Shown here piece by piece: positions 10,687 through 19,743 of a DNA stretch of 64,000 nt (position 1 is the stretch's first letter; each line of letters starts with the position of its first letter). The position numbers and the translations under genes are program-made. The stretch spans positions 62,001 through 126,000 of the forward strand of contig NZ_SGWW01000001.1 in assembly GCF_004216575.1 (NCBI RefSeq). The letters run 5' to 3'. Below the pieces are notes generated by a model. The model saw only the letters and a program-made list of their open reading frames with translations. It was not told where the DNA came from and did not search any database. The DNA comes from Microcella putealis. GTDB taxonomy: Bacteria > Actinomycetota > Actinomycetes > Actinomycetales > Microbacteriaceae.

Positions 10687-10714
10687 GGGAGCGCGGTAGA
10701 CTTTCAGCGCTCCC
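10687..10714. promoter_or_regulatory. 8-bp dyad over a TAGACT -10 before the suf operon (candidate operator)
   Basis: GGGAGCGC (10687-10694) and GCGCTCCC (10707-10714) form a perfect inverted repeat with 12-bp spacing. TAGACT (10697-10702), the likely -10 of the suf operon, lies inside it. The leader to sufB would be about 175 nt. A repressor site is inferred; no sufR gene is in the window. Confidence 0.4.
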
Positions 10715-10886
10715 CATCAGTGTTGATCGCGGGCGTCGCCGCCACACCGCGATGGCGTCCACCCGCCGAAGCCCAGTGTACGTGGGGCTTCTTGAGCATC
10801 AGCCCCGTGCGCGTTGGCAACCTGCCGCGCGAGGGAATGCGCCCCGCACCGCCCCGGTTTGATCGGGCGAGAGAGAGGAACGAGAC

Positions 10887-12305
10887 ATGTCTGACGTGCT
10901 CATCGACCGTCCGGAACTAGACGGGCTCGGCCAGTACGAGTTTGGCTGGTCCGACAGCGACGCCGCCGGTGCCTCCGCGAAACGCGGCATCGACGAAGAG
11001 GTCGTCACCGACATCTCGAACAAGAAGAGCGAGCCGGCCTGGATGCTGGAGCGCCGTCTGAAGGGCTACCAGCTCTTCCAGCGCAAGCCCATGCCGACCT
11101 GGGGCAGCGACCTCTCGGGCATCGACTTCGACAACATCAAGTACTTCGTCCGCTCGACCGAGAAGCAGGCGACCAGCTGGGAAGAGCTGCCCGACGACAT
11201 CAAGGCCACCTACGAGAAGCTCGGCATTCCCGAGGCCGAGCGCCAGCGTCTCGTGGCGGGCGTCGCCGCCCAGTATGAGTCGGAGGTCGTGTACCACCAG
11301 ATTCGGGAAGACCTCGAGCAGCAGGGTGTCATCTTCATGGACACCGACACCGCGCTCAAGGAGCACCCCGAGTTCTTCGAAGAGTACTTCGGCACCGTGA
11401 TCCCCGCGGGCGACAACAAGTTCGCCGCGCTGAACACTGCCGTGTGGTCGGGTGGCTCGTTCGTCTACGTGCCGCCGGGCGTGCACGTCGAGATTCCGCT
11501 GCAGGCCTACTTCCGCATCAACACCGAGAACATGGGCCAGTTCGAGCGCACACTGATCATCGCCGACGAGGGCTCGTACGTGCACTACATCGAGGGCTGC
11601 ACGGCCCCCATCTACAAGAGCGACTCGCTGCACTCGGCCGTCGTCGAGATCATCGTGAAGAAGAACGCCCGCGTTCGTTACACGACGATTCAGAACTGGT
11701 CGAACAACGTCTACAACCTCGTCACGAAGCGCGCGGTCGCCCACGAGGGCGCCACCATGGAGTGGGTTGACGGCAACATCGGCTCGAAGGTCACGATGAA
11801 GTACCCGTCGATCTTCCTCATGGGCGAGCACGCCAAGGGTGAGACCCTCTCGGTTGCCTTTGCCGGCCCGGGCCAGCACCAGGACGCGGGCGCCAAGATG
11901 ATTCACATGGCGCCGCACACGACGTCGTCGATCGTCTCGAAGTCGATCGCTCGCGGCGGCGGTCGCGCGGGCTACCGCGGCGAGGTGCGCGTCGATCAGA
12001 ACGCCCACCACTCGGCGAATACCGTGCGCTGTGACGCGCTGCTCGTCGACACCATTTCGCGCTCCGACACCTACCCCGCGATCGACATCCGCGTCGACGA
12101 CGTGCAACTCGGTCACGAGGCGACGGTGTCGCGCGTCAGCGAGGAGCAGCTGTTCTACCTGCAGTCGCGCGGGCTTCCCGAAGACGAGGCGATGGCCATG
12201 ATCGTTCGCGGTTTCATCGAGCCCATCGCCCGCGAGCTGCCCATGGAATACGCCCTCGAGCTCAACAAGCTCATCGAGATGAGCATGGAAGGATCCGTCG
12301 GCTAA
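10887..12305 (+). CDS. sufB: Fe-S cluster assembly protein SufB
   Basis: This gene encodes 472 aa of scaffold subunit in the SufBCD complex, which builds Fe-S clusters in the cytosol. The SufB beta-helix core is recognised by [49 protein letters not shown] and [21 protein letters not shown]. No intein interrupts it, unlike in some mycobacteria. Start ATG follows GAGAGAGGAACGAGAC, a good ribosome-binding site. It is the first gene of a five-gene operon, with sufD starting directly at its stop (TAAATG). Confidence 0.97.
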   Translation: MSDVLIDRPELDGLGQYEFGWSDSDAAGASAKRGIDEEVVTDISNKKSEPAWMLERRLKGYQLFQRKPMPTWGSDLSGIDFDNIKYFVRSTEKQATSWEELPDDIKATYEKLGIPEAERQRLVAGVAAQYESEVVYHQIREDLEQQGVIFMDTDTALKEHPEFFEEYFGTVIPAGDNKFAALNTAVWSGGSFVYVPPGVHVEIPLQAYFRINTENMGQFERTLIIADEGSYVHYIEGCTAPIYKSDSLHSAVVEIIVKKNARVRYTTIQNWSNNVYNLVTKRAVAHEGATMEWVDGNIGSKVTMKYPSIFLMGEHAKGETLSVAFAGPGQHQDAGAKMIHMAPHTTSSIVSKSIARGGGRAGYRGEVRVDQNAHHSANTVRCDALLVDTISRSDTYPAIDIRVDDVQLGHEATVSRVSEEQLFYLQSRGLPEDEAMAMIVRGFIEPIARELPMEYALELNKLIEMSMEGSVG

Positions 12306-13490
12306 ATGAGTTCCGCCACCGACACTGCCCCCGTTATCCCCGGCGCGCAGGCGCACTCGCACGGCCCGGGTTCGCCCGTTCCCGTGCAGACGCGTTCCGC
12401 GCGCTTCCGATCGACCGACCCGACGGCTTTTCCGGCCGTCACGGGGCGTGAGGTCGACTGGAAGCTGACGCCGGTCGACCGCATCCGCGACCTGATCGAC
12501 GGCGAGCTCGACGGCTCCCCGATCACGACGACCGTTACCGAGGCGGCCGGGGTCACGACCGAATGGGTCGGAACCGAGGATGCTCGCATCGGCTCCGCGG
12601 GAACGCCGGAAGACCGCGCATCGGCAAACGCGTGGGCGAGCACCGCGAAGGCGCTCGTCGTCACGGTCAGCTCGGAGGAGCGCGTGGAGGTGACGATCGA
12701 CCGCACGGGCGCCGATCACGCACCCCGCGCATCCCACCTCGTCATCAACGCGAAGCCGAACGCCCGCGGGCTCGTCGTGATCGACAACCGCGGCAGCGCC
12801 CGCCTCAGCGAGAACGTCGAGATCGTCGTCGAAGACGGCGCCGAGCTCACGGTCGTCAGCCTGCAAGAGTGGGACGACGAGAGCGTTCACCTCTCGGCGC
12901 AGTTCGCGCGAATCGACAAGAGCGCCACGCTCAATCACTTTGTGGTCTCGCTCGGTGGCTCGATTGTGCGCGTCAACCCGTCGGCCGCACTCGCCGGCGA
13001 AGGGGCCACCGGCAAGCTGTACGGCCTGTACTTCAGTGACGCCGGCCAGCACCTCGAGCAGCAGGTTTTCGTGCACCACATCGCGCCCCACACCGTCAGC
13101 GACGTTCTCTACAAGGGCGCACTGAACGGCAAGGGTGCGCGCACCGTCTGGATCGGCGACGTGTTGATCGGACGGGACGCGACGGGCACCGATTCCTACG
13201 AAGCGAACCGCAACCTCGTGCTCAGCGACGGAACGCGCGCCGACTCGATCCCGAACCTCGAGATTGAGACGGGCGACATTGCCGGGGCCGGCCACGCCAG
13301 CGCCACCGGTCGTTTCGACGATGAGCAGCTGTTCTACCTGCGTTCGCGAGGTATCAGCGAAGAAGAGTCACGGCGCCTTGTCGTGCTGGGCTTCCTGCTT
13401 GAGATCGTGCAGAAGATCGGTCAAGAGTCGCTCGAAGAGCGCCTCATCGCCGCCGTCGAGCGTGAGCTCGAGGCTGTGGAGTCGATCTGA
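12306..13490 (+). CDS. sufD: Fe-S cluster assembly protein SufD
   Basis: This gene encodes 394 aa, a paralogue of SufB in the SufBC2D complex that helps iron entry. The C-terminal SufB/D core shows NARGLVVIDNRGSARLSENVEI, FVHHIAPHTVSDVLYKGALNG and GHASATGRFDDEQLFYLRSRG. The N-terminal 90 residues are divergent, as is usual in SufD. The ATG follows the sufB TAA with no gap, and the TGA overlaps the next ATG by one base, so the three genes are translationally linked. Confidence 0.94.
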   Translation: MSSATDTAPVIPGAQAHSHGPGSPVPVQTRSARFRSTDPTAFPAVTGREVDWKLTPVDRIRDLIDGELDGSPITTTVTEAAGVTTEWVGTEDARIGSAGTPEDRASANAWASTAKALVVTVSSEERVEVTIDRTGADHAPRASHLVINAKPNARGLVVIDNRGSARLSENVEIVVEDGAELTVVSLQEWDDESVHLSAQFARIDKSATLNHFVVSLGGSIVRVNPSAALAGEGATGKLYGLYFSDAGQHLEQQVFVHHIAPHTVSDVLYKGALNGKGARTVWIGDVLIGRDATGTDSYEANRNLVLSDGTRADSIPNLEIETGDIAGAGHASATGRFDDEQLFYLRSRGISEEESRRLVVLGFLLEIVQKIGQESLEERLIAAVERELEAVESI

Positions 13491-13816
13491 TGGCCGCCCA
13501 GCGTGTCTGCGCCGAGGCCGAGCTGGCCGTGTCGACCGCGATGAAGGTCGTGCTTGACGGCAAGCCCATCGCCGTCGTCAAGGACTCCGCTGGCCAGGTG
13601 CACGCCATCGGCGACACATGCACCCACGGTGACATTTCGCTGAGCGAGGGTTTCGTCGAAGACTCGACCCTCGAATGCTGGGCGCACGGCTCGAAGTTTG
13701 AGCTCGCCACGGGCAAGCCTCTGAACTTTCCGGCGTACGAGCCGGTGCCGGTCTATACCGTCACCGTCGACGGTGGCGACGTCTTTGTCGACCCCGACGC
13801 CGTCATCACCCCGTAA
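13490..13816 (+). CDS. Rieske-type [2Fe-2S] ferredoxin (non-haem oxygenase ferredoxin-like) in the suf operon
   Basis: This gene encodes 108 aa. It has the Rieske motif C44-T-H46 ... C63-x2-H66, spaced as in NirD/oxygenase-type Rieske ferredoxins, so it should hold one [2Fe-2S] cluster with Cys2-His2 ligation. It overlaps the sufD stop by one base (TGATG) and precedes sufC. Its role in cluster assembly is not established; electron donation to the Suf scaffold is an inference from position. No signal peptide is visible, so it is cytosolic. Confidence 0.88.
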   Translation: MAAQRVCAEAELAVSTAMKVVLDGKPIAVVKDSAGQVHAIGDTCTHGDISLSEGFVEDSTLECWAHGSKFELATGKPLNFPAYEPVPVYTVTVDGGDVFVDPDAVITP

Positions 13817-13885
13817 GCGGCCACGCCGCACCCCGATTTGTGCCCCTCAGGGCCCCCACGAGACCTAAGAGAAAAGACGAGAACT

Positions 13886-14644
<759 letters not shown>

Positions 14645-14653
14645 GCTGACGGC

Positions 14654-14983
14654 ATGCCCACCGCACTCGAGCCGGCCCTGTTCGACGAGGTCGAAGAGGG
14701 TCTGAAGAACGTCGTTGACCCCGAACTGGGCGTCAACATCGTCGACCTGGGTCTGGTCTACGACCTGGCCTGGGACGAGGAAGCCGACGCGCTCATCCTG
14801 TCGATGACGCTGACGAGCGCCGGCTGCCCCCTGACCGATGTGATCGAAGAGTCGGTCGCCAACTCGCTGGACGGCATCGTCAAGCAGTTCCGCATCAACT
14901 GGGTCTGGATGCCCCCGTGGGGCCCCGAGCGCATCACCGACGACGGTCGCGACATGATGCGCGCATTGGGCTTTAGTATCTGA
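14654..14983 (+). CDS. sufT: SufT-type metal-sulfur cluster assembly factor (DUF59/MIP18 family)
   Basis: This gene encodes 109 aa of one DUF59 domain: DPELGVNIVDLGLVYDL near residues 22-38 and the conserved Cys in MTLTSAGCPLTD (C58). The C-terminal WMPPWGPERITDDGRDMMRALGF is typical of actinobacterial SufT. It acts in Fe-S cluster maturation or transfer. It is the last gene of the suf operon and starts 9 nt after sufC. The final codons are imperfectly duplicated 60 bp downstream. No sufS or sufU lies in this operon. Confidence 0.92.
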   Translation: MPTALEPALFDEVEEGLKNVVDPELGVNIVDLGLVYDLAWDEEADALILSMTLTSAGCPLTDVIEESVANSLDGIVKQFRINWVWMPPWGPERITDDGRDMMRALGFSI

Positions 14984-15030
14984 CGGTCCGGTGGACCGTC
15001 AGGCCCAATGCGCCGCCGAAGGCGGTTGGG
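14980..15030 (+). terminator. Double hairpin after the suf operon
   Basis: CTGACGGTCC (14980-14989) pairs perfectly with GGACCGTCAG (14993-15002) around a 3-nt loop. A second hairpin pairs CCCAA/TTGGG and CCGCC/GGCGG across 15004-15030. There is no T-run, so termination is inferred. Confidence 0.45.
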
Positions 15031-15123
15031 ATTCAGCATCTGATTTCTTGCGCTGAGCTGCCGGTCGCCGGGCGGCTCGTTATTGAGCGCGACGGCTGTG
15101 CCGTCGTCGCTCATCGCTTCGGG

Positions 15124-15864
15124 GTGTCCGGATCGCCTCTCGTGATTCTCCACGGGTTGGCGGGGAGCGCAACGGAGTTCATCGCAACGGCCAACGCGTT
15201 GTCAGCGAGCCACCGTATCCTGCTGATTGATCAGCGTGGTCACGGATGCTCGACGCGCGTTCCCGATAACCTCTCTCGACGGGCGTTCGTCGACGACGTC
15301 GTTGCCCACATTGAGGGCTTTGCCGACGAACAGGTGACTCTCGTGGGCCAGTCCATGGGCGGGAACACGGCGCTGCTCGTCGCCCAGACCCGACCCGATC
15401 TTGTGCGTCACCTCGTCATGGTTGAGGCGCATCCCCATGGCGATGACGGGGGAGTGAACGGGCAGGCGCTGGAGGAATACTTTCAGTCGTGGTCGGTGCC
15501 CTTCGTCGACCGTCAGCAGGCTGTCGCTGCGCTGGGCGACTCAGCGCTGGCGCGTGCCTGGGCAGCAGATTTCGAGCATGTGGAGGCAGGCTTCTCTCCA
15601 CGCTTCGACCCGGCGGTTATGCGCAAGGTGATCGAGCCCGTTCATCGACCGCACACCGCCGAGTGGCGCGAACTGAGCGTGCCCGTCACCGCCATGGTTG
15701 GCGAGCACGGGGTGCTCTCCGCTGATCGGCGAGCGTCACTGAGGGAGGAGCAACCCACCGTTGAGGTCGTGGAGATCGCGGGCGCGGGTCACGACCCGCA
15801 CCTCGACGCGCCCGACGCCTGGATGGCCGAACTTCGTGCCGTGCTCATGCGCGCCGCGGGGTGA
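15124..15864 (+). CDS. Alpha/beta hydrolase (N-terminus uncertain)
   Basis: This gene encodes 246 aa from GTG 15124. It has the oxyanion HGLAG (residues 10-14), the nucleophile elbow GQSMGG with Ser near 78, and the late catalytic His in GAGHDPHLDAPDAW, so it is a complete alpha/beta-hydrolase core. The substrate is unknown. The frame stays open upstream, and codons at about 15061-15123 read like the usual first beta strands (GRLVIERDGCAVVAHRFG). However, no ATG, GTG or TTG lies there in frame, and GTG 15124 has no ribosome-binding site. The start may therefore be non-standard, or the gene may have lost its original start. Confidence 0.75.
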   Translation: MSGSPLVILHGLAGSATEFIATANALSASHRILLIDQRGHGCSTRVPDNLSRRAFVDDVVAHIEGFADEQVTLVGQSMGGNTALLVAQTRPDLVRHLVMVEAHPHGDDGGVNGQALEEYFQSWSVPFVDRQQAVAALGDSALARAWAADFEHVEAGFSPRFDPAVMRKVIEPVHRPHTAEWRELSVPVTAMVGEHGVLSADRRASLREEQPTVEVVEIAGAGHDPHLDAPDAWMAELRAVLMRAAG

Positions 15865-15884
15865 ACGCACGCCCACAGAAATGA

Positions 15885-15912
15885 GGGCCCCGCCGATACG
15901 CCGGCGGGGCCC
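15885..15912. terminator. Strong bidirectional terminator between the hydrolase and bioY
   Basis: GGGCCCCGCCG (15885-15895) pairs with CGGCGGGGCCC (15902-15912) around a 6-nt loop, followed by TTCTC. It sits between two convergent genes. Confidence 0.85.
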
Positions 15913-15930
15913 TTCTCCTCTGTGGCGTGA

Positions 15931-16539
15931 CTACGCGTCGCGGCGCTTCTCGACGGCCTTCCACGCCAGCGGCAGCAGGGCCGCGGCGATCGCGGCCTTG
16001 ATGAGCCCGCCAATGATGAAGGGGTAGAAGCCGCCGATGAGCACGCTCTGCGCGTCGTTCGGCAGGCCGAGCTGCCCGAGCGACAGGGCGAGCCAGGGCA
16101 GGCCGACCGCGAAGACCACCAGCGAACCACCGATGAACGTCACCGCGGGCTTGAGCCAGCCGCGGTCCCACTCGCGCTCAGCGGCCCAGCCGACGATGGC
16201 TGCCGCGAGGATGAAACCGAGAATGTAGCCGCCGGTGGGGCCGGCAATGACGGCCCAGCCGCTGGCCGCGTCGCTGAAGATCGGGAGCCCCAGGCCTCCG
16301 ACGACGGCGTACAGCGCCATCGAGATCGCTCCGCGGGCCGCGCCGAGCGAGGCGCCGACGAGGAGCACGGCGAGGGTCTGTCCGGTGACGGGCACGGGCC
16401 ACAGCGGAATGGCAACCTGGGCAAGCAACGCCGTGACGGCGACACCGGCCGTGACGGCACTGATGTCGGCGACGATTCCGCGAGGAAGGACGCGGTCGAT
16501 GAGAACGGGGCGCGATGCGGCCAGAGAGATGCTGGACAT
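15931..16539 (-). CDS. bioY: Biotin transporter BioY (S component)
   Basis: This gene encodes 202 aa, the membrane substrate-binding subunit of the ECF-type biotin importer. About six hydrophobic segments are present, and the family signature VPVTGQTLAVLLVGASLGAA lies near residues 48-68, followed by GPTGGYILGF near 100. ATG 16539 has GAGGAG five bases upstream. No bioM/bioN (EcfA/EcfT) genes are adjacent, so it either works alone or uses energising subunits encoded elsewhere. It is divergent from the ABC-F gene, and their candidate -10 hexamers overlap at TAGACTA. Confidence 0.93.
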   Translation of the reverse strand: MSSISLAASRPVLIDRVLPRGIVADISAVTAGVAVTALLAQVAIPLWPVPVTGQTLAVLLVGASLGAARGAISMALYAVVGGLGLPIFSDAASGWAVIAGPTGGYILGFILAAAIVGWAAEREWDRGWLKPAVTFIGGSLVVFAVGLPWLALSLGQLGLPNDAQSVLIGGFYPFIIGGLIKAAIAAALLPLAWKAVEKRRDA

Positions 16540-16575
16540 GAAGCTCCTCGGTGGTGTCGGGAGACGGGCGGTGGC

Positions 16576-16596
16576 GGTCGGCGGTTCAGGCCGACC
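16576..16596. promoter_or_regulatory. 7-bp inverted repeat between bioY and the ABC-F gene
   Basis: GGTCGGC (16576-16582) and GCCGACC (16590-16596) flank GGTTCAG. The repeat ends 4 bp before TAGACTA (16601-16607), which reads as TANNNT on both strands. It is a candidate operator or leader hairpin; the regulator is unknown. Confidence 0.3.
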
Positions 16597-16600
16597 CCCG

Positions 16601-16607
16601 TAGACTA
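16601..16607. promoter_or_regulatory. Overlapping divergent -10 candidates (ABC-F and bioY)
   Basis: TAGACT on the plus strand and TAGTCT on the minus strand share the same seven bases. The distance to the ABC-F GTG is about 60 nt and to the bioY ATG about 62 nt. Confidence 0.35.
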
Positions 16608-16666
16608 TCCGGCTGGCCCCCGTGTGGGCCGCCTATCGAACCCCACCAAAGAAACGGACGATCGCT

Positions 16667-18265
16667 GTGCTCGTAGTGCAAGACCTGGAGATTCGGGTCG
16701 GTGCGCGCCTGCTCATGGAGAACGTCTCGTTCCGCGTCGCCCCCGGCGACAAGATCGGGCTCGTTGGGCGCAACGGTGCGGGCAAGACGACGCTGACGAA
16801 GGCACTCGCGGGGGAGGCGCTGCCGACCGGCGGCACGATCACGCGGGGCGGCGAGATCGGCTACCTGCCCCAAGACCCGCGCGCCGGCGACCCCGAGCAG
16901 CTCGCCCGCACGCGCATCCTTGATGCCCGCGGCCTCGGCACGATCGTCGCCGACATGACGACGGCGAGCGAAGAGATGGCGAGCAGCGACCCCGCCGTCT
17001 CCGAGCGCGCGATGCGCCGCTACAGCCGCCTCACCGACCAGTTCCAGTCGCTCGGCGGCTACGCGGCCGAAGCCGAGGCGGCGGCCATCGCCAGCAACCT
17101 GTCGCTGCCCGACCGCATTCTCAGCCAGCCGCTGAAGACGCTGTCGGGCGGTCAGCGTCGCCGCATCGAACTCGCGCGCATCCTGTTTTCTGCCGCCGAG
17201 ACGATGATTCTCGACGAGCCGACGAACCACCTCGACGCCGACTCTGTTGTCTGGCTCCGCGACTTCTTGAAGGCCTACTCGGGCGGCGTGATCGTCATCA
17301 GCCACGACGTGCACCTCGTCGAAGAGACCGTCAATCGCGTGTTCTACCTCGACGCGAACCGCCAGGTCATCGACATCTACAACATGGGCTGGAAGCACTA
17401 CCTGCGCCAGCGCGAAGCCGACGAAGAGCGCCGCAAGAAGGAGCGCGTCAACGTCGAGAAGAAGGCCACCGCCCTGCAGCTGCAGGCCGCGCGCTTCGGC
17501 GCCAAAGCGTCAAAGGCGGCCGCCGCCCACCAGATGGTGGCGCGCGCCGAGCGGATGCTCTCCGGCCTCGACGAGGTCCGTGCGGTTGACCGCGTGGCGA
17601 AGCTCCGCTTCCCCGAGCCCGCGCCCGTCGGGAAGACCCCGCTGCAGGCCAAGAACCTGTCGAAGAGCTACGGCTCGCTCGAGATCTTCACCGCCGTCGA
17701 CCTCGCCGTCGACCGCGGCTCACGCGTCGTAATTCTCGGCCTCAACGGCGCGGGCAAGACGACTCTGCTGCGCATCCTCGCGGGCGTCGACCAGCCCGAC
17801 ACGGGCCAGCTCGAACCCGGTCACGGCCTGCGCGTCGGCTACTACGCGCAGGAGCACGAGACCCTCGATGTGAACCGAAGCGTGCTCGCCAACATGATGA
17901 GCGCATCCGAATCGATCACGGAGCGCGAGGCGCGCAGCGTGCTCGGCTCCTTCCTGTTCGTCGGCGACGACGTGCAGAAGCCGGCTGGCGTGCTCTCGGG
18001 CGGCGAGAAGACCCGCCTGTCGCTCGCCATGCTCGTCGTGTCGAAGGCGAACCTGCTGCTGCTCGACGAGCCGACGAACAACCTCGACCCGGCCAGCCGC
18101 GAAGAGATCTTGGGTGCGCTGTCGACCTACAGCGGCTCGGTCATTCTCGTCAGCCACGACGAGGGCGCGGTCGAGGCGCTGAACCCCGAGCGCGTGCTGA
18201 TCATGCCCGACGGGGTCGAAGACCTCTGGACGGCCGATTACGCCGAGCTGATTTCGCTCGCCTGA
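16667..18265 (+). CDS. ABC-F family ATPase (ribosome-associated type)
   Basis: This gene encodes 532 aa with two ABC ATPase domains and no membrane segments, which is the ABC-F plan. Walker A motifs are [10 protein letters not shown] near residue 35 and [10 protein letters not shown] near 360; signatures are LSGGQRRRIEL and LSGGEKTRLSL; Walker B motifs end DEPTNHLD and DEPTNNLD. Between them is the charged P-site-tRNA interaction linker (READEERRKKERVNVEKKATALQ). ABC-F proteins act on the ribosome E site in translation or antibiotic protection; the subclass cannot be fixed by eye. The start is GTG 16667 (VLVVQDLEIRVG). The stop lies in a short tandem repeat. Confidence 0.92.
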   Translation: MLVVQDLEIRVGARLLMENVSFRVAPGDKIGLVGRNGAGKTTLTKALAGEALPTGGTITRGGEIGYLPQDPRAGDPEQLARTRILDARGLGTIVADMTTASEEMASSDPAVSERAMRRYSRLTDQFQSLGGYAAEAEAAAIASNLSLPDRILSQPLKTLSGGQRRRIELARILFSAAETMILDEPTNHLDADSVVWLRDFLKAYSGGVIVISHDVHLVEETVNRVFYLDANRQVIDIYNMGWKHYLRQREADEERRKKERVNVEKKATALQLQAARFGAKASKAAAAHQMVARAERMLSGLDEVRAVDRVAKLRFPEPAPVGKTPLQAKNLSKSYGSLEIFTAVDLAVDRGSRVVILGLNGAGKTTLLRILAGVDQPDTGQLEPGHGLRVGYYAQEHETLDVNRSVLANMMSASESITEREARSVLGSFLFVGDDVQKPAGVLSGGEKTRLSLAMLVVSKANLLLLDEPTNNLDPASREEILGALSTYSGSVILVSHDEGAVEALNPERVLIMPDGVEDLWTADYAELISLA

Positions 18266-18283
18266 TCGCCTGATCGCCTGATC
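18260..18283 (+). repeat. Three tandem copies of GCCTGATC across the ABC-F stop codon
   Basis: GCCTGATC is repeated three times without spacer. The TGA of the first copy is the ABC-F stop. It is probably replication slippage with no known function. Confidence 0.9.
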
Positions 18284-18293
18284 GGATGCGCGG

Positions 18294-18317
18294 GGCGCGT
18301 TCGCAGCGAATCGCGCC
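18294..18317. terminator. Candidate hairpin between the ABC-F and SURF1 genes
   Basis: GGCGCGTTCG and CGAATCGCGCC pair around CAG with one bulged base, between convergent genes. No T-run is present. Confidence 0.4.
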
Positions 18318-18325
18318 GCCGCCGA

Positions 18326-19159
18326 CTACCGCGCCCTCGCGTCAAGCAGCGCGTCTTCTTCCTCGTCGTCGGTCGGTCCGGAGCGCCGGCGCTTGGGAGC
18401 CGGGATTGGCTCGCCCGTCTCGTCGGAGCGCTGAATGCGGATCTCTTGGCGGATCGCCCAGCCGAAGCCGATGAATCCGAGGATCGCGAACAGGTACCAC
18501 TGGAAGGTGTAGCTGAGGTGCGGTCCCTCGTCGATGATCGGCCGGAGTGCCGCCTGAGGCCGCGTTGCCGGGGCGGGTGTCTCGGTGTCGAGCTGCAGGT
18601 AGGCGCCCTCGACGACGTCGTCGCCGAGATCGTCGGAGATCGTGGGGAGGTGGATCGTCGCGATCTGGCCCTCGGGTGCGCCGCGGCCCGGAATTGTCGG
18701 CTCGCCGGGTCGTATGCGCCCAATCACCTCGATCGGGCCGGTCGGTGCGGCAGGGACGACGTCGGGAGAGTCTTGGCTCGATCCGACGGGGAGCCAGCCG
18801 CGATTGACGATCACGATGTCTCCCGCCGGCGTCAGCAGGGGCACAATCACCTCGAAGCCCGGCTGTCCGGCGCGCGGACGCGCCCGCACGAGTAGCTGCT
18901 CGTCGACGAGGTATTCGCCGCTCACGGCAACCGGCTGCCACTCGACGTCGGCGTCAAGCTCATCGCGGTCCGGCAGCGCCTCGTCGAGCGTCACCGGTGC
19001 GGCGTCGTAGTTGTTCTCGATGCGTTCGATTGCCGCGACAGCCTCTTCGCGGCGGTTCCACTGCCAGACCCCGAGCAGCGAGCACACGATCGCGAAAACG
19101 ACGGTGACGGCGAGGTAGCCCAGCCACCGCCTGCTCGCCGCGACCTTCCAGATGCTCAC
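18326..19159 (-). CDS. SURF1 family cytochrome oxidase biogenesis protein
   Basis: This gene encodes 277 aa. One N-terminal membrane segment (about residues 13-33, ending LGVWQWNRREE) and one C-terminal segment (about 218-238, YTFQWYLFAILGFIGFGWAI) flank an extracytoplasmic domain, which is the SURF1 plan. The conserved VNRGWLP block lies near 117. SURF1 assists haem A insertion into subunit I of the aa3 oxidase, which fits ctaA/ctaB being nearby. The C-terminal tail is charged and acidic. The start is GTG 19159, 2 bp after the preceding small gene. Confidence 0.9.
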   Translation of the reverse strand: MSIWKVAASRRWLGYLAVTVVFAIVCSLLGVWQWNRREEAVAAIERIENNYDAAPVTLDEALPDRDELDADVEWQPVAVSGEYLVDEQLLVRARPRAGQPGFEVIVPLLTPAGDIVIVNRGWLPVGSSQDSPDVVPAAPTGPIEVIGRIRPGEPTIPGRGAPEGQIATIHLPTISDDLGDDVVEGAYLQLDTETPAPATRPQAALRPIIDEGPHLSYTFQWYLFAILGFIGFGWAIRQEIRIQRSDETGEPIPAPKRRRSGPTDDEEEDALLDARAR

Positions 19160-19161
19160 AG

Positions 19162-19413
19162 TCAGCCATTCTCCCCGACGGGGTCGGGCAGCTCATCGAT
19201 GACGACGCCGGCGGGGGTGAGGGCGACGGGGAAACCGCGCTGCTCGACGAAGTCGTACAGGTAATCGCGGTGCTCATCGCACGCGAGCCACACCTTTACC
19301 CGCGTCGCGTCGTGAATCTTCGGGTTGCGCCAGTTGACCGACCAGGTGGCGTCGCTGCGGCACCCGGCGCGTGAGCACCGCATCCCCGAGATCTCACCCG
19401 GGAAGCCGATCAC
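19162..19413 (-). CDS. Small conserved zinc-finger-like protein, unknown function
   Basis: This gene encodes 83 aa from GTG 19413, overlapping the DUF3099 stop as GTGA; ATG 19383 (MRCSRAGC) is an alternative. Potential metal ligands are C13-x4-C18 and, later, a CDEH group (Cys-x2-His), suggesting a single treble-clef or ribbon. WRNPKIH and VKVWLACDEHRDYL look conserved in actinobacterial proteins beside SURF1, but I cannot name a family. It sits between DUF3099 and SURF1 in one transcript, so a role in membrane or oxidase biogenesis is possible but unproven. Confidence 0.75.
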   Translation of the reverse strand: MIGFPGEISGMRCSRAGCRSDATWSVNWRNPKIHDATRVKVWLACDEHRDYLYDFVEQRGFPVALTPAGVVIDELPDPVGENG

Positions 19414-19697
19414 GACGGGCGGCCGTCGTTGAGCAGCACGATCGACCCGGGCCGCTCAACGTCGGCTCCGGGGGTGCGCGTCACCTGGTTGCCGGCGATC
19501 ACGGCAAAGTACGGGATGAAGACGGCGCCGAGCGCGGGGATCAGCGCCCACCAGCCGGGCGTGAAGAAGCAGGCCATGATGCACAGCACGCGGATGCCCA
19601 TCGAGACGGCGTATTTGATCATGCGCGACTTGCGTTCGTCGTCGGGGGCGTCACCCAGAGACGTGATCGCGGCGGAGGATGCGGCTTTCTGCTTCAT
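19410..19697 (-). CDS. DUF3099 domain membrane protein
   Basis: This gene encodes 95 aa from ATG 19697 (MKQKAASSAAITSLG). It has a short charged N-terminus (DDERKSRMIKYAVSMGIR) and two closely spaced hydrophobic helices (about residues 32-50 and 53-70, with FFTPGWWALIPALGAVFIPYFAVIAGN), which is the DUF3099 plan. Function is unknown. It heads the DUF3099-small protein-SURF1 operon and is divergent from fabG. TACGAT nine bases before the ATG suggests a leaderless transcript. Confidence 0.88.
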   Translation of the reverse strand: MKQKAASSAAITSLGDAPDDERKSRMIKYAVSMGIRVLCIMACFFTPGWWALIPALGAVFIPYFAVIAGNQVTRTPGADVERPGSIVLLNDGRPS

Positions 19698-19706
19698 CGT
19701 GCAGAA

Positions 19707-19712
19707 ATCGTA
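19707..19712 (-). promoter_or_regulatory. Leaderless-type -10 for DUF3099
   Basis: TACGAT on the minus strand, 9 nt before the ATG at 19697. Confidence 0.4.
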
Positions 19713-19729
19713 ACCACGCCGCCTGCTAA

Positions 19730-19735
19730 TAGGCT
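19730..19735 (+). promoter_or_regulatory. Leaderless-type -10 for fabG
   Basis: TAGGCT, 8 nt before ATG 19744. It leaves no room for a ribosome-binding site. Confidence 0.45.
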
Positions 19736-19743
19736 TTGTGGCC

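Noticed and set aside
10917..13295. A 792-codon open frame on the minus strand opposite sufB/sufD
   Set aside because: It is antisense to well-recognised SufB and SufD, has Arg/Val/Asp-rich composition and no recognisable domain. High GC produces such shadows.
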